DNA of 64,000 bases from Hyphomonas neptunium ATCC 15444 (GCF_000013025.1 NC_008358.1:1302001-1366000); one strand, 5' to 3'. Positions 10,691 to 20,858 are shown, counted from the first letter of the stretch. Notes: generated from the letters alone by a model not told the origin. Translations and numbers: made by a program.

Positions 10691-11026
10691 TCAGTTTCTG
10701 GCGAGGTCTACGCTCATGCCATACTTGGCCAATGTGACTTCGAGCGCGGTGACGGGGTTTACCCCGGTCAATTGTTCTATCTGGCCTCGGAATATGTAGG
10801 CCAGAAGCGCAAACATGATGATGTAGATGATGAACTGCATGGCCGACTTAAGGATGAAAGCGCCTGCGCTGCCTGCTACCATGCCGATGGCGCCCATGAT
10901 CAGCGCGCCCTGAATGGGGGAGATGCCTTCCGTTACCAGGCCCTGATTGTAGCCGAGATAGGCGCCGATGCCGCCGCCGATGACGCCGGCAAGTCCGGCC
11001 AGTTGAACGCCTGAGTTATAGGCCAT
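10691..11026 (-). CDS. Small glycine-rich membrane protein, unknown function
   Basis: A 111-residue protein with a Gly/Ala-rich first hydrophobic segment (LAGLAGVIGGGIGAYLG), a second (IQGALIMGAIGMVAGSAGAFIL) and a third (FIIYIIMFALLAYIF), so about three membrane helices. I recognise no family. The start at 11026 is set by a purine-rich AGGGGGA site upstream; the frame extends to 11059. It is convergent with liuC. Confidence 0.6.
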   Translation of the reverse strand: MAYNSGVQLAGLAGVIGGGIGAYLGYNQGLVTEGISPIQGALIMGAIGMVAGSAGAFILKSAMQFIIYIIMFALLAYIFRGQIEQLTGVNPVTALEVTLAKYGMSVDLARN

Positions 11027-11157
11027 GGGGTCCCCCTTGGTTTCGCACGCGTTAAGCATTACGCGATTGCACCGGCCTCACAAAGCCTGAAATTTACCCG
11101 CCTCTGGCGCCGGATCTGCCACTGTGCCGCCTTGGTTGCAGCCGAAGGGATTATGCC

Positions 11158-12054
11158 ATGACCTCCGATGGAAACCCTTCAGCCGGCACCCGCTTTCGCG
11201 CCCGCCTGCATGCCGCCCGGGAGGGCTTGCGCGCCCGCTATGTGAAGGGGCCGGTCAGTCAGGGTTTGTTCGAGTTTGTCAGCTTTGGCATCAAGCAGGC
11301 CTGGGCGTGTCTCTTTGGCGGGGTGATGCTGGCGCTGCTGCTGTTGACGCACTTCTTCTATCCCGAGGGTGCGGGGCTCTCGCGCTATGATTTCCTCGTG
11401 ATTGCGGCGATTGCGCTGCAGGGCCTGTTGCTGCTCAGCGGGCTGGAAACATGGGAAGAGGCGCGGGTGATCTTCGTGTTCCATGTGGTCGGCACGGTTA
11501 TGGAGCTGTTCAAGACCAGCGCCGGCAGCTGGATCTATCCGGAAGAAAGTTTCCTGCGGATTGGCGCGGTGCCGCTGTTTTCCGGCTTCATGTATGCGGC
11601 GGTCGGCTCATACCTCGCCCGCGTCTGGCGCATTTTCGAGTTCCGCTTCACGCGCTTTCCCCCGCTCTGGCTGCAGGGGCTGCTGGCAGCGGCGATCTAT
11701 GTGAATTTCTTTGCCCATCACTGGACGGTGGACATCCGCTTTGGCCTCTTCGCCGCGACCGCGCTGATCTACCTGCGCACGACGGTCTGGTTCCGCCCGG
11801 ATGAAGCCCACCGCCCGATGCCGCTGCTGATCGGCTTTCTGCTGGTGGCAATCTTCATCTGGTTTGCGGAAAACCTTGGAACATTTGCACGGGCCTGGGC
11901 CTATCCGGGGCAAGAAAATGGCTGGGAAATGGTGTCTTTATCGAAGCTCGGATCATGGTATCTGCTGATGATCATCAGTTTCGTCCTGGTTGCCAGCGTG
12001 CACCGGGGCCGGGGAGGCAAGACCAGTGACCATCACCAAGCTGCTCGTCGCTAA
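11158..12054 (+). CDS. DUF817 family integral membrane protein
   Basis: A 298-residue protein with about eight hydrophobic helices. FEFVSFGIKQAWACLFGG near the N-terminus and the central FHVVGTVMELFKTSAGSW match what I know of DUF817 proteins, whose function is unknown. Its 3' end overlaps the 5' end of mccA by 29 bases, so the two are probably co-transcribed. Confidence 0.8.
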   Translation: MTSDGNPSAGTRFRARLHAAREGLRARYVKGPVSQGLFEFVSFGIKQAWACLFGGVMLALLLLTHFFYPEGAGLSRYDFLVIAAIALQGLLLLSGLETWEEARVIFVFHVVGTVMELFKTSAGSWIYPEESFLRIGAVPLFSGFMYAAVGSYLARVWRIFEFRFTRFPPLWLQGLLAAAIYVNFFAHHWTVDIRFGLFAATALIYLRTTVWFRPDEAHRPMPLLIGFLLVAIFIWFAENLGTFARAWAYPGQENGWEMVSLSKLGSWYLLMIISFVLVASVHRGRGGKTSDHHQAARR

Positions 12055-13927
12055 CCGGGGCGAGATCGCCGCCCGCATTTTCCGCACCTGCCGCGAACTG
12101 GGCATCGAGACCGTCGCGGTCTTCTCCGAAGCCGACCGCGCCGCCAAACATGTGCGCGAAGCCGACGAAGCCGTCTGCATCGGCCCGGCGCCCGCCCCTG
12201 AAAGCTATCTGCGCGTTGAGGCGATCCTTGCCGCCGCGAAGGAGACGGGCGCTGACGCCATCCATCCGGGCTATGGTTTCCTCTCCGAGAACGCCGCCTT
12301 TGCCGAAGCCGTCGTTGCCGCCGGCCTCATCTGGGTTGGCCCGCCGCCGTCTGCCATCCGCTCCATGGGGCCGAAGGATGAGGCCAAGCGCATTGCAGAG
12401 GACGCCGGCGTGCCCGTGCTGCCCGGCTATCGCGGCGAGGCGCAGGATATCGAGACACTGAAGAAGGCGGCCAAGAAGGTCGGCTATCCGCTGCTCATCA
12501 AAGCGGTCGCCGGGGGCGGCGGCCGCGGCATCCGGCAGGTCTCGAAAGAGGCGGAACTGGAAGCTGAACTCATCAGCGCCGTGCGCGAAGCCGAGAGCGC
12601 CTTTGGCGATGGCCGCGTGATGCTGGAGAAGCTGGTTCTCCAGCCGCGCCATATCGAGGTGCAGGTGTTTGGCGACGCCCATGGCAACGTCGTTCACCTG
12701 TTTGAACGCGATTGCTCGCTGCAACGCCGCCGCCAGAAAGTGCTCGAAGAAGCGCCTGCGCCCGGTATGCCGGAAGACGTGCGCGCCGCGATGACGGACG
12801 CGGCCGTAAAGCTCGCCAAGGCGGTTGGCTATCAGGGCGCGGGCACAGTGGAATTCATCGTGGACGGATCAAGGCCGCTGGCGGCCGATACGTTCTGGTT
12901 CCTCGAAATGAATACGCGGCTTCAGGTCGAACATCCGGTCACCGAAATGGTCACCGGGCAGGATCTGGTCGAGTGGCAACTCATCGTCGCGTCGGGCGGC
13001 ACGCTGCCGCTGGCGCAGGACGAGATTGAACTCAATGGCCACGCCATCGAGGCGCGCATCTGCGCCGAAGACCCGGCCGAAGGTTTCCGCCCCGGCGCGG
13101 GCGTGATCCTGGAGTTTGGCCTGCTGGAAGAGGCCGATGGCGAGATCATCCGCTGGGATACCGGCTTTGAAACCGGCGACCGCGTGCCCTCCAACTACGA
13201 CTCCATGATCGCTAAGCTGATCGTTTATGGCGACCATCGCGACGAGGCGCTCGAACGGCTCACCGATACGCTGGCGCATACCCAGCTGGCGGGCGTGCCC
13301 TCCAATGCGGGCTTCCTGCGCCGGTGCGCTCTGTCGGAAGAGTTTCAGACGGGCACGCATCATGTGAACTGGATCGGCGAGAATGTGGACGCTCTGGCCG
13401 CCGTGCCGGAGGAACACCGCGACGCCTCCCTGAACGCCGTGGCGAGCCTGCTGCTGGAAGATCAGGGCGACCCCTCGCCGTGGGCGATCCGCGACGGGTT
13501 CCGCATGAATGCCGCCCCCCGCCGCACGGTTGTGCTGGCGGCGGATGGAGACGCGGAGATGGTCGAGGCCGGCATCCCGATGGCCGAGGATGTGCCATTC
13601 CCTCTGGTGACGGACATTTCTCCACGCCGCTTTGCTGTGACCTGCGGGGGCGATACGTTCCTCGTCACCGTGCCCGAATACAGCGCCGACGCCGAAGCCG
13701 CCCTTGGCGGCGATGCCGTGAAAGCGCCGATGCCCGGCAAAGTGCTGACGATCACGGCAAAGGCGGGCGACACGGTCACGCGCGGTGACACGCTGGCTGT
13801 GCTCGAAGCGATGAAGATGGAACACGCCCTGGCCGCGCCGCGCGACGGCGTGGTGGAGGCCATCCATTCCAGCGCCGGCCAGCAGGTTGCCGAGGGCGAC
13901 CTGCTGGTCTCGCTGGTGGAAGAGTAA
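12026..13927 (+). CDS. mccA: Methylcrotonoyl-CoA carboxylase alpha subunit (biotin carboxylase plus BCCP)
   Basis: A 633-residue biotin-dependent carboxylase subunit. The N-terminal biotin carboxylase domain starts ITKLLVANRGEIAARIFRTC, with the ATP-grasp glycine loop KAVAGGGGRGIRQV and EMNTRLQVEHPVTEMVTGQD. The C-terminal BCCP domain has the biotinylation motif EAMKMEH with Lys597. It carboxylates biotin with ATP and bicarbonate and pairs with MccB. The GTG start at 12026 is preferred because GGGGAGG lies about 9 bases upstream, inside the end of the DUF817 gene; an ATG at 11990 would give a non-homologous extension. Confidence 0.92.
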   Translation: MTITKLLVANRGEIAARIFRTCRELGIETVAVFSEADRAAKHVREADEAVCIGPAPAPESYLRVEAILAAAKETGADAIHPGYGFLSENAAFAEAVVAAGLIWVGPPPSAIRSMGPKDEAKRIAEDAGVPVLPGYRGEAQDIETLKKAAKKVGYPLLIKAVAGGGGRGIRQVSKEAELEAELISAVREAESAFGDGRVMLEKLVLQPRHIEVQVFGDAHGNVVHLFERDCSLQRRRQKVLEEAPAPGMPEDVRAAMTDAAVKLAKAVGYQGAGTVEFIVDGSRPLAADTFWFLEMNTRLQVEHPVTEMVTGQDLVEWQLIVASGGTLPLAQDEIELNGHAIEARICAEDPAEGFRPGAGVILEFGLLEEADGEIIRWDTGFETGDRVPSNYDSMIAKLIVYGDHRDEALERLTDTLAHTQLAGVPSNAGFLRRCALSEEFQTGTHHVNWIGENVDALAAVPEEHRDASLNAVASLLLEDQGDPSPWAIRDGFRMNAAPRRTVVLAADGDAEMVEAGIPMAEDVPFPLVTDISPRRFAVTCGGDTFLVTVPEYSADAEAALGGDAVKAPMPGKVLTITAKAGDTVTRGDTLAVLEAMKMEHALAAPRDGVVEAIHSSAGQQVAEGDLLVSLVEE

Positions 13928-13930
13928 AGC

Positions 13931-15730
13931 CTAGCTCAGTTCCAGCCCGTTCAGCTCGCCGCTTTCGCGCCAGGCTTTCAGGATGCGGAAATAGGCATTG
14001 GGGCCTTCGCCATAGGAGTTGTTCTGCGCGGCCCGGTCGCTCGGCTTGCCTTCATTGTTGTAATAGCCCGGCGTGCATTCCTCGAGGAATTCCTGGCGCA
14101 TCATGGCCTTCTCGATGACCTTCTGAACCCAGGCGGCTTCGCCTTCCGGGCTTGCCTCAAACGTGCTGGCCTGACGGGCGGAGACTTCCGAGAGGATGTA
14201 GGCGATCTGCTCGGCCTGCTCGTCCAGAAGGTGGGGATAGTTGGCGGTGAAGCCTGCCTGTCCCGGCCCCATCAGGAACATGTTGGGGAAGTTATTGACC
14301 GCAAGGCCATGCAGGCTGCGCATACCGTCCGCCCAATGATCTTTCATGGTCACGCCGTCTTTGCCGACAGGATCGTATCCGGCGCGGCGGGTGTAATCGG
14401 TGCCCACTTCAAAGCCGGTGGCATAGACGAGGCAATCGATCTTGTATTCGACGCCATCGGCGATAATCGAATCTTCCGTGATCCGCTCAACGCCCTGGCC
14501 GCCGGTATCCACCAGCGTCACGGTCGGGCGGTTGAAGGAGTTCAGGTAAGCGTCATGGAAACAGGGCCGTTTGCAGAACTGGCGATACCAGGGCTTCAGC
14601 TTGGCGGCGGTGTCGGGGTCTTTGACCACCTCATCGACGCGTCCGCGCACCTGTTCCATCTTCTTGTAATCGGCCAGTTCGGCGAGCTCTGCCAGCCGAT
14701 CGGGTGTCAGGCCCTGCGTGTCGCCGGAACTGGCGAGGAAGAGGATGTTGCGGATAATGTCCGTCCACCCGTCCTGCACCAGATCTTCCGGCTCATAGCC
14801 GCCGGAAACCAGCGTGTTGAAATTCTCCATGCGGCGGCGCTGCCAGCCGGGCTCCAGGCTTTTCGCCCAGTCCGGATCGGTCGGCTTGTCATTGCGCACA
14901 TCGATGGAAGAAGGCGTGCGCTGGAAGACGTAGAGTTGCTTTGCGCCTGCAGCCAGATGGGGCACGCACTGCACAGCGGTGGCGCCGGTGCCGATGATGC
15001 CGACCACCTTATCTTTCAGCTTGGTGAGGCCGCCTGTGCTGTCCCCGCCGGTATAGGCATAATCCCAGCGGCTGGTGTGGAAGCTGTGACCCTTGAAGCT
15101 TTCAACGCCGGGAATGCCAGGCAGTTTCGGCCGGTTCAGCGGGCCGTTGGACATGATGACGAACTGCGCCGTGAAGCGATCATTCCGGTCCGTCTCGATG
15201 ATCCAGACCTTGCGGGCCTCGTCCCATTTCATACCCGTCACGCCGGTGCCGAGGAGGGCGTTTTCATAGAGGCCGAAATGCTTGGCAATCCGTGAGGAGT
15301 GTTCGAGGATCTCGGGCGCCTTGGTGTATTTCTCTTTGGGAATGTAGCCGGTCTCTTCCAGCAGCGGCAGGTAGATATAGCTCTCGATATCGCAGGCCGC
15401 GCCGGGATAGCGGTTCCAGTACCAGGTGCCGCCGAAGTCGCCGCCGGTCTCGATCATGCGGATGTCTTTGAAGCCCGCCTTGCGCAGGCGCGCCGCCGAG
15501 AGCAGCCCGCCAAAGCCGCCGCCGATGACCGCAACTTCGACATGATCGGTCACCGGCGCGCGCTCAATCCGCTCCGAGTAGGGATCTTCCAGATAGTGCG
15601 CGAACTGTCCGGCGACGTTCACATACTGCTCGTTCCCGTCCTTGCGCACGCGCTTGTCGCGCTCGGCGCGGTAGCGGTCGCGCAGCTCATTGGGGTCAAA
15701 ATCCAGATCAAGGGCCGCATTGTCAGCCAT
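13931..15730 (-). CDS. Baeyer-Villiger monooxygenase (class B flavoprotein)
   Basis: A 599-residue FAD/NADPH enzyme. The Baeyer-Villiger fingerprint FxGxxxHxxxW is complete in FKGHSFHTSRW. It is flanked by two Rossmann motifs, GGGFGGLLSAARL for FAD and GIIGTGATAVQCVP for NADPH. The long C-terminal half (DCLVYATGFEVGTDYTRRAG, NFPNMFLMGPGQ) matches cyclohexanone/phenylacetone-type enzymes. It inserts oxygen next to a ketone carbonyl; the physiological ketone is unknown. The start at 15730 has GAGGAGG upstream. It is convergent with mccA, four bases apart, and stands alone with no lactone hydrolase beside it. Confidence 0.92.
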   Translation of the reverse strand: MADNAALDLDFDPNELRDRYRAERDKRVRKDGNEQYVNVAGQFAHYLEDPYSERIERAPVTDHVEVAVIGGGFGGLLSAARLRKAGFKDIRMIETGGDFGGTWYWNRYPGAACDIESYIYLPLLEETGYIPKEKYTKAPEILEHSSRIAKHFGLYENALLGTGVTGMKWDEARKVWIIETDRNDRFTAQFVIMSNGPLNRPKLPGIPGVESFKGHSFHTSRWDYAYTGGDSTGGLTKLKDKVVGIIGTGATAVQCVPHLAAGAKQLYVFQRTPSSIDVRNDKPTDPDWAKSLEPGWQRRRMENFNTLVSGGYEPEDLVQDGWTDIIRNILFLASSGDTQGLTPDRLAELAELADYKKMEQVRGRVDEVVKDPDTAAKLKPWYRQFCKRPCFHDAYLNSFNRPTVTLVDTGGQGVERITEDSIIADGVEYKIDCLVYATGFEVGTDYTRRAGYDPVGKDGVTMKDHWADGMRSLHGLAVNNFPNMFLMGPGQAGFTANYPHLLDEQAEQIAYILSEVSARQASTFEASPEGEAAWVQKVIEKAMMRQEFLEECTPGYYNNEGKPSDRAAQNNSYGEGPNAYFRILKAWRESGELNGLELS

Positions 15731-15845
15731 ATTTGCATTCCTCCTCGGTGCGGCGCGCGGGATCTTTGCCCGTCGCATCTCGTCCATTCGAGAAGGAATC
15801 TAACCGTGATTGACGGCGCCTAACAGCCGTCACCCTGCGTCAGGG

Positions 15846-17120
15846 TTATCTTGCAGCGTCGCCGAGGAGGTGGGCGGGGCTTTCGGGGGAAGAGATGTCG
15901 ATTGCGGGGTCTGCAAAGGGCCGGGAGTTCAGGTCTTCTGCGGCAACGCGGTCATAGAGATCGTCCCAGAGCGGGCTCTGGCTGGAGGCGGAGAACATCT
16001 GTTCGGCCGTGAGGCGGGCGTTGCGGCGCATGCGGTGGATGGTTTCCGGCTGGCCGACCAGCTCTGCCAGCTTGGCGACGAGCTGCTGGGCGACGTCTTC
16101 GGTCGCGTCGCGGTACTGGGTGGCATAGGCTTCGGTGCCGCGCGCTTCATAGCCGAGCGAGTTCCAGTCTCCGCGCGGGGTCTTGTCGAGATTGAGCAGG
16201 CAGCCATTGAAGCCGTCCATCACCACTTCGGGCACTGCGCAGATGTTCGTGGCGATGACGGGCGTATGCTCGGCCATCGACTCGATCATGGAGTAGCCGA
16301 ATGTGTCGCCCAGCGTTGGCAGCAGGGTGAAATGGGAGGCGCGCATGAGGACGCGGACGCTGTCATTTCCGAGGCTGTTGATGTGGTTGACATTGGGCAG
16401 GTCGAGCAGGCGGAAATATGGGTCGAAAAATCCGGGTACGGTCGTATCGAACCAGACGCTTTCCCCCGCAACCAGCGAAGAAACAATGTTGAACCGGATC
16501 GGCAGGCCGCGCTCCAGCGCCAGCTCAGCGGCGCGCACGCAGGCGGCGCCGCCCTTGCGGCCGAAATGTGAGCCGACGAACGTGACCGTCAGGGTCTTGC
16601 AATCGTCATCGGCCAGCGCGTCGGGCTTGTCGCTCAGGAACACGTTGGGGTGGCGCACCATGAGTTTGGATTTCAGCTCCGGGAAGCTCTCGCGGTGCTG
16701 GTGTTTGAACTCGAACTTGCGGCGGGCATAATGCGACATCGCAACCAGGCGCCGGCAGTGTTTGCTCTCGATGGCGCCCTGCATGACCTTCAGCAGGAGG
16801 CTCGACTTGGGAAAGCCATAGCCGCGCGGCAGGGAGCTTTCAAAGGAGCAGATGAAGCGGCGGGCGCCAAAGGGAATGCGGTTCCAGGCATGAACGAGAT
16901 CATTCTCCTGGAAGGGCGGAGTGACCGTGAACCCGTCCCAGTTGGAGTGGAGTTTGTTGAAGGGAATGAACCGCGTGCGAACCATCTCGTGACGCGAAAT
17001 TCTCGGCGTCATGAACGCCGTTGGATAGCGATCACGATACACCATGACTTTCAGGCACCGCGCCTCTTCCGGGGCGGCGGAGTCCTTGATGCTTGAACTG
17101 TTCTGTGCCTGGTCGTGCAT
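15846..17120 (-). CDS. Glycosyltransferase family 4 (GT-B) protein
   Basis: A 424-residue retaining glycosyltransferase. The C-terminal nucleotide-sugar domain is clear: TVTFVGSHFGRKGGAACVRA, then LLPTLGDTFGYSMIESMAEH with Glu spacing as in GT4 enzymes, then VPEVVMDGFNG. The N-terminal acceptor half is less conserved. The likely site is cytoplasmic assembly of surface polysaccharide or glycolipid; sugar and acceptor cannot be read. The start at 17120 is supported by GGAGG eight bases upstream. Confidence 0.85.
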   Translation of the reverse strand: MHDQAQNSSSIKDSAAPEEARCLKVMVYRDRYPTAFMTPRISRHEMVRTRFIPFNKLHSNWDGFTVTPPFQENDLVHAWNRIPFGARRFICSFESSLPRGYGFPKSSLLLKVMQGAIESKHCRRLVAMSHYARRKFEFKHQHRESFPELKSKLMVRHPNVFLSDKPDALADDDCKTLTVTFVGSHFGRKGGAACVRAAELALERGLPIRFNIVSSLVAGESVWFDTTVPGFFDPYFRLLDLPNVNHINSLGNDSVRVLMRASHFTLLPTLGDTFGYSMIESMAEHTPVIATNICAVPEVVMDGFNGCLLNLDKTPRGDWNSLGYEARGTEAYATQYRDATEDVAQQLVAKLAELVGQPETIHRMRRNARLTAEQMFSASSQSPLWDDLYDRVAAEDLNSRPFADPAIDISSPESPAHLLGDAAR

Positions 17121-17381
17121 ACTGCTGACCTCCAAAAACTGTTAAGACGCTCCAATCACAGCAAATTTTGCGCCAGCAGGCACTCCAGAAGCTCGCGGCC
17201 TGGGAATTCTTTCCTTTTGTGCACTGAGTTTTCGATCTTTAGGCGGAAATTACGCCGGTATTTGACGAAATGCCCAGCGAGCGGCGTGTAACATTTCTGT
17301 AAAAGTTAACGGCTGCTGCCATCTGTCTGTTACAAAACCACCGTATGCCGCACTTTCATGCATAAAAGGAGGCGTTTGGCC
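17121..17381. other. Divergent intergenic region between glycosyltransferase and PhoX-like genes
   Basis: This stretch holds the promoters of two divergent genes. It is more A/T-rich than its surroundings. I see no clear paired -35/-10 boxes or Pho-box-like direct repeats that I would defend. Confidence 0.4.
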
Positions 17382-19316
17382 ATGGCGACGATGGACGACA
17401 GCGAGAATTTTCCGGTTAATCCCCGAATTGCGGCCGGGGCTGCAACGATGGGTGACATGATCAGCCAGCGGCTTTCGCGCAGAGGTTTTCTCGGCGGATT
17501 GGGCGCGGTTTCCGGATTGGCGCTGGTGGGCTGTGCCACAGGGCGGGAAGTACCTGTGCCAACGGGGGATTTGCAGGCGCAGCCGGTCTTTCGCTTTGAC
17601 GAGATCGCGCGCGGTATGGATGAAACCCATCATGTGGCCGCCGGATATGACGCCGATGTGCTGATCCGCTGGGGCGATCCGCTGTTTTCCGACAGCCCGG
17701 CTTTCGACCCGCTGAACCAGACGGCGGCGGCGCAGCGGCGCCAGTTTGGCTATAACAACGATTTCATCGGCTATGTGCCGCTTAAGGCCGATGACGCGGG
17801 CCGGGAGCGGGCGATCCTGTGCATCAATCACGAATATACGAGCACCAACATCATGCTGCCGGGCGTTGTGGCGGGGTATCCCGCCTCGATGACGCGGGCG
17901 CTTTGTGAGGTGGAGATGGCCGCCCATGGCGGAACGATCCTGGAAATCCGCAAGGAGAATGGCGCGTGGAAGCCGGTGGTCGGCTCGCCCTATAACCGGC
18001 GGATTACGGCGGATACGACGCCGATGCAGCTGACCGGCCCGGCGGCGGGCAGCGCGCGCCTTCAGACGGCGGAAGACCCCACCGGCACGATGGTATCCGG
18101 TACCATGAACAATTGCGCCGGCGGTATTACGCCCTGGGGCACTTATCTGATGGCGGAGGAAAACTTCAACGGCAACTTCATGGGCGAGCTGCCTGAAGGC
18201 CACCGCGAGGCGGAGAACCATAAGCGCTATGGCGTGCCGTCTGGCTGGTATCAGTGGGGGCGGTTCTTTGACCGGTATGATGTGAGCAAGGAGCCCAACG
18301 AACCCAACCGGTTTGGCTGGATCGTTGAGGTGGACCCGATGGACCCGAACTCCGTGCCGAAGAAACGCACGGCGCTGGGCCGGGTGAAGCATGAGGGCGC
18401 CGAAAGCGTGGTGGCGCCCGATGGCCGGGTGGTGGTGTATACCGGCGACGATCAGCGGTTTGATTACGTCTACAAGTTTGTGACCAAAGGGAAATTCGTG
18501 GCCGGCAACAAGGCAGCGAACGCCGACCTTCTGGATGAGGGCACGCTGTATGTGGCGCGTTTCGATGCTGATGGCACGCTGGCCTGGTTGCCGCTGGTGT
18601 ATGGCACTGGTCCGCTGACGGAGGAAAACGGTTTTGCCTCGCAGGCTGATGTGCTGATCGGGACACGCCGGGCGGGCGACCTGCTGGGCGCAACGCCGAT
18701 GGACCGGCCGGAAGATGTTGAACCCAACGCAAAGACCGGGCGCGTGTATGTGATGCTGACGAATAATGACCGGCGCACGGAAGATCAGGTCGACGCGGCC
18801 AATCCGCGGGCGTCCAACCGGTTTGGTCACATCATCGAGATCATTGAACCTGAAGGAGATTTTACCTCGGAAACCTCGCGCTGGGAAATCCTGGTGAAGT
18901 GCGGGGACCCGTCAATTGCGCAGGTTGGGGCAACGTGGAATCCTCTGACCACGGAGAATGGCTGGCTGGCGAGCCCGGACAATTGCGCGATTGACCCGCA
19001 GGGGCGCCTCTGGATTTCGACCGATGGCAATGATGACACCGGCGCCGCCGATGGCCTGTGGGCGCTGGAGACCGATGGCGACCGGCGCGGAACCGGGCAG
19101 CATTTCTTCCGCTGTCCCGTTGGCGCGGAAATGTGCGGGCCGCGTTTCAACGAGAGCGGCGACGCGCTGTTCCTGGCGGTTCAGCACCCCGGCGATACGG
19201 ACGGGGCGAGCTTTGAAGCGCCCAGCACCCGCTGGCCGGACTTTGCCGAGGCCATGCCGCCACGCCCGAGCGTGATGGTAGTGACCAGGCAGGGCGGCGG
19301 CCCCATCGGGGGATAG
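17382..19316 (+). CDS. PhoX/DUF839 family protein (Tat-exported alkaline phosphatase-like)
   Basis: A 644-residue protein with a twin-arginine signal (SRRGFLGGLG at residues 32-41), then a possible lipobox-like GLALVGC. The body matches the PhoX/DUF839 beta-propeller family, with NHEYTSTNIMLPG, NNCAGGITPWGTYLMAEENF, GRVKHEGAESVVAPDGRVVV and TDGNDDTGAADGLWALE. PhoX enzymes use iron and calcium to cleave phosphate monoesters in the periplasm. AAAGGAGG at 17365-17372 sets the ATG at 17382. Whether it is a true phosphatase or a PhoX-like relative of unknown activity is open. Confidence 0.88.
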   Translation: MATMDDSENFPVNPRIAAGAATMGDMISQRLSRRGFLGGLGAVSGLALVGCATGREVPVPTGDLQAQPVFRFDEIARGMDETHHVAAGYDADVLIRWGDPLFSDSPAFDPLNQTAAAQRRQFGYNNDFIGYVPLKADDAGRERAILCINHEYTSTNIMLPGVVAGYPASMTRALCEVEMAAHGGTILEIRKENGAWKPVVGSPYNRRITADTTPMQLTGPAAGSARLQTAEDPTGTMVSGTMNNCAGGITPWGTYLMAEENFNGNFMGELPEGHREAENHKRYGVPSGWYQWGRFFDRYDVSKEPNEPNRFGWIVEVDPMDPNSVPKKRTALGRVKHEGAESVVAPDGRVVVYTGDDQRFDYVYKFVTKGKFVAGNKAANADLLDEGTLYVARFDADGTLAWLPLVYGTGPLTEENGFASQADVLIGTRRAGDLLGATPMDRPEDVEPNAKTGRVYVMLTNNDRRTEDQVDAANPRASNRFGHIIEIIEPEGDFTSETSRWEILVKCGDPSIAQVGATWNPLTTENGWLASPDNCAIDPQGRLWISTDGNDDTGAADGLWALETDGDRRGTGQHFFRCPVGAEMCGPRFNESGDALFLAVQHPGDTDGASFEAPSTRWPDFAEAMPPRPSVMVVTRQGGGPIGG

Positions 19317-19337
19317 GGCCGCGCTTATCCCCGCTTT

Positions 19338-20858
19338 TCAGCGGCGCAGCAGAATGCGGTGGCCGCCCTCGCGCGTGAGTTCGAGGGCGCCATCGGCTGT
19401 GATGCGCCAGGCCATTTCGCCTTGCAGGGCGGTGGTGAACTTCGATTCCTGATTGTTGAGCGCGGGCGCGACGCAGGCGCGGCGCGTCATCATCAGGGGG
19501 GAGAAGGTGAGCGTGGTGCCCGTTGACGTGTAGGTGCCCGAGAGGCTGTTGCAGCCGGTGGAGCCGGAGACCTTGCCATCTTCGGTGAAGGTCAGGGTAA
19601 GGACGGTGTTATCAATGATGCCGGCGCGGTTGAGGTCTTCGACCTGCCAGGCGCCGCCGCCAAGGACGGCGGGATCGCCTTCCGTCGCTTCGCCCTCAGC
19701 GGGCAGCGGGCGGGCGGTGAAGGAGATGCCGTCTTCGCCGCGAATGACGAGATTGCCGAGGCTGTCAATCTTCGCCTGAGTGTTGCCCGAGAGGATCGCG
19801 CCGAAGGCGGTTTCCTGCTCCATCACGCCGTCTGACATGCAGGCCATCTTGGTCATGCCGACGCCGGTGAAGGCGATCGCGGCGCCGTTCTGGGCGTAGC
19901 CGCCAAAGAACTGGTTGCAGCCGGTGGTGCCGTTGATCTTGCCATCGGCGTCGAAATTGATCTGCGGTTCGCTGCCCGCCACAATGGCGGTGCCGCCCAT
20001 GGTTTCGACCAGCCAGCTGGTGCCGGCCAGCGGCTTCAGCGCGGTGGAGACCAGTTCGATCTTCGTGTCATTTTCGCCGGTGAGGATGACCTTGCCATCG
20101 GCGCCGGGGGCGACGGTGACGGTGCCGCGCAGGGTTTCGTAGAGGGCGCTTTCCTGGGCGCCGGCGGGCACATCAAGGCAGGCCATCATGGTGGAAATCA
20201 GATCGCCGAAGGTGAGCTTGCCGTTGGATTCCTTGAAGCTGCCGCCGAAGCTGTTGCAGCCGCCAAAGCCGTTGACGCGGCCATCTTCCATGAAATTGAT
20301 CGTGACGGGGCGTGAGCCGGTGACGGCATCGCCGCCAATGGCGGAGACGCGATATTCATTGCCGGTCACTTCAGGGGTTTCCGGTTCTGGCTCCGGTTCT
20401 GGCGCAGGCTGAACCATGACCATGACAAGTTCGCCCGCTTCGAGGTCGCCCGTAACGGCCATCAGCTGGTGGACTGTATCGGTGGTCCAGAGGAGGTCGC
20501 CGTCGGGCCCGGTGATGGTGGCGCGCAGGGTGTAGGTGAAGCGCGGATCGAGGGGTTCATTGACTTCCAGCGTGAAATTTTTCGGGACGCCGCCCTGATC
20601 GAGGCTGGCCGACCAGTCCGCGACCGGGATGGCGGGGGCGTCGGCGCGGGAGGTGTCGCTGAGTTCCACGGTGAGGGTGGCGCCTTGCGGGGCGGCGATG
20701 CGCTCGCGGTAGGTGGCAGAGCCGGAGATGGTGAGCAGGGCTGCTTCCTCCGTGGGCGACAGGGTGGACGGGGGCGTCTGGCAGGCGCTGAGAATTGGCA
20801 CTGCGCCCATCAGAAAGAGGGGGACAAGCAGGCCCTTGTGAAACTTGATATTCGCCAT
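19338..20858 (-). CDS. YbaY plus triple META-domain lipoprotein
   Basis: A 506-residue lipoprotein with a signal ending in the lipobox ILSAC (Cys26). Residues about 35-150 resemble the YbaY lipoprotein domain (ISGSATYRERIAAPQGATL). A Pro/Glu hinge (PAPEPEPEPETPE) leads to three META/HslJ domains, each with a GCNxF/GCNSL signature (NGFGGCNSFGGSF, NGTTGCNQFFGGY, SGSTGCNSLSGTY) and a later paired Cys (MACL, MACM, RACV). META domains are linked to stress and antibiotic tolerance, with no known catalysis. The start at 20858 has AAGGGAG upstream. The gene is divergent from a Crp/Fnr regulator. Confidence 0.85.
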   Translation of the reverse strand: MANIKFHKGLLVPLFLMGAVPILSACQTPPSTLSPTEEAALLTISGSATYRERIAAPQGATLTVELSDTSRADAPAIPVADWSASLDQGGVPKNFTLEVNEPLDPRFTYTLRATITGPDGDLLWTTDTVHQLMAVTGDLEAGELVMVMVQPAPEPEPEPETPEVTGNEYRVSAIGGDAVTGSRPVTINFMEDGRVNGFGGCNSFGGSFKESNGKLTFGDLISTMMACLDVPAGAQESALYETLRGTVTVAPGADGKVILTGENDTKIELVSTALKPLAGTSWLVETMGGTAIVAGSEPQINFDADGKINGTTGCNQFFGGYAQNGAAIAFTGVGMTKMACMSDGVMEQETAFGAILSGNTQAKIDSLGNLVIRGEDGISFTARPLPAEGEATEGDPAVLGGGAWQVEDLNRAGIIDNTVLTLTFTEDGKVSGSTGCNSLSGTYTSTGTTLTFSPLMMTRRACVAPALNNQESKFTTALQGEMAWRITADGALELTREGGHRILLRR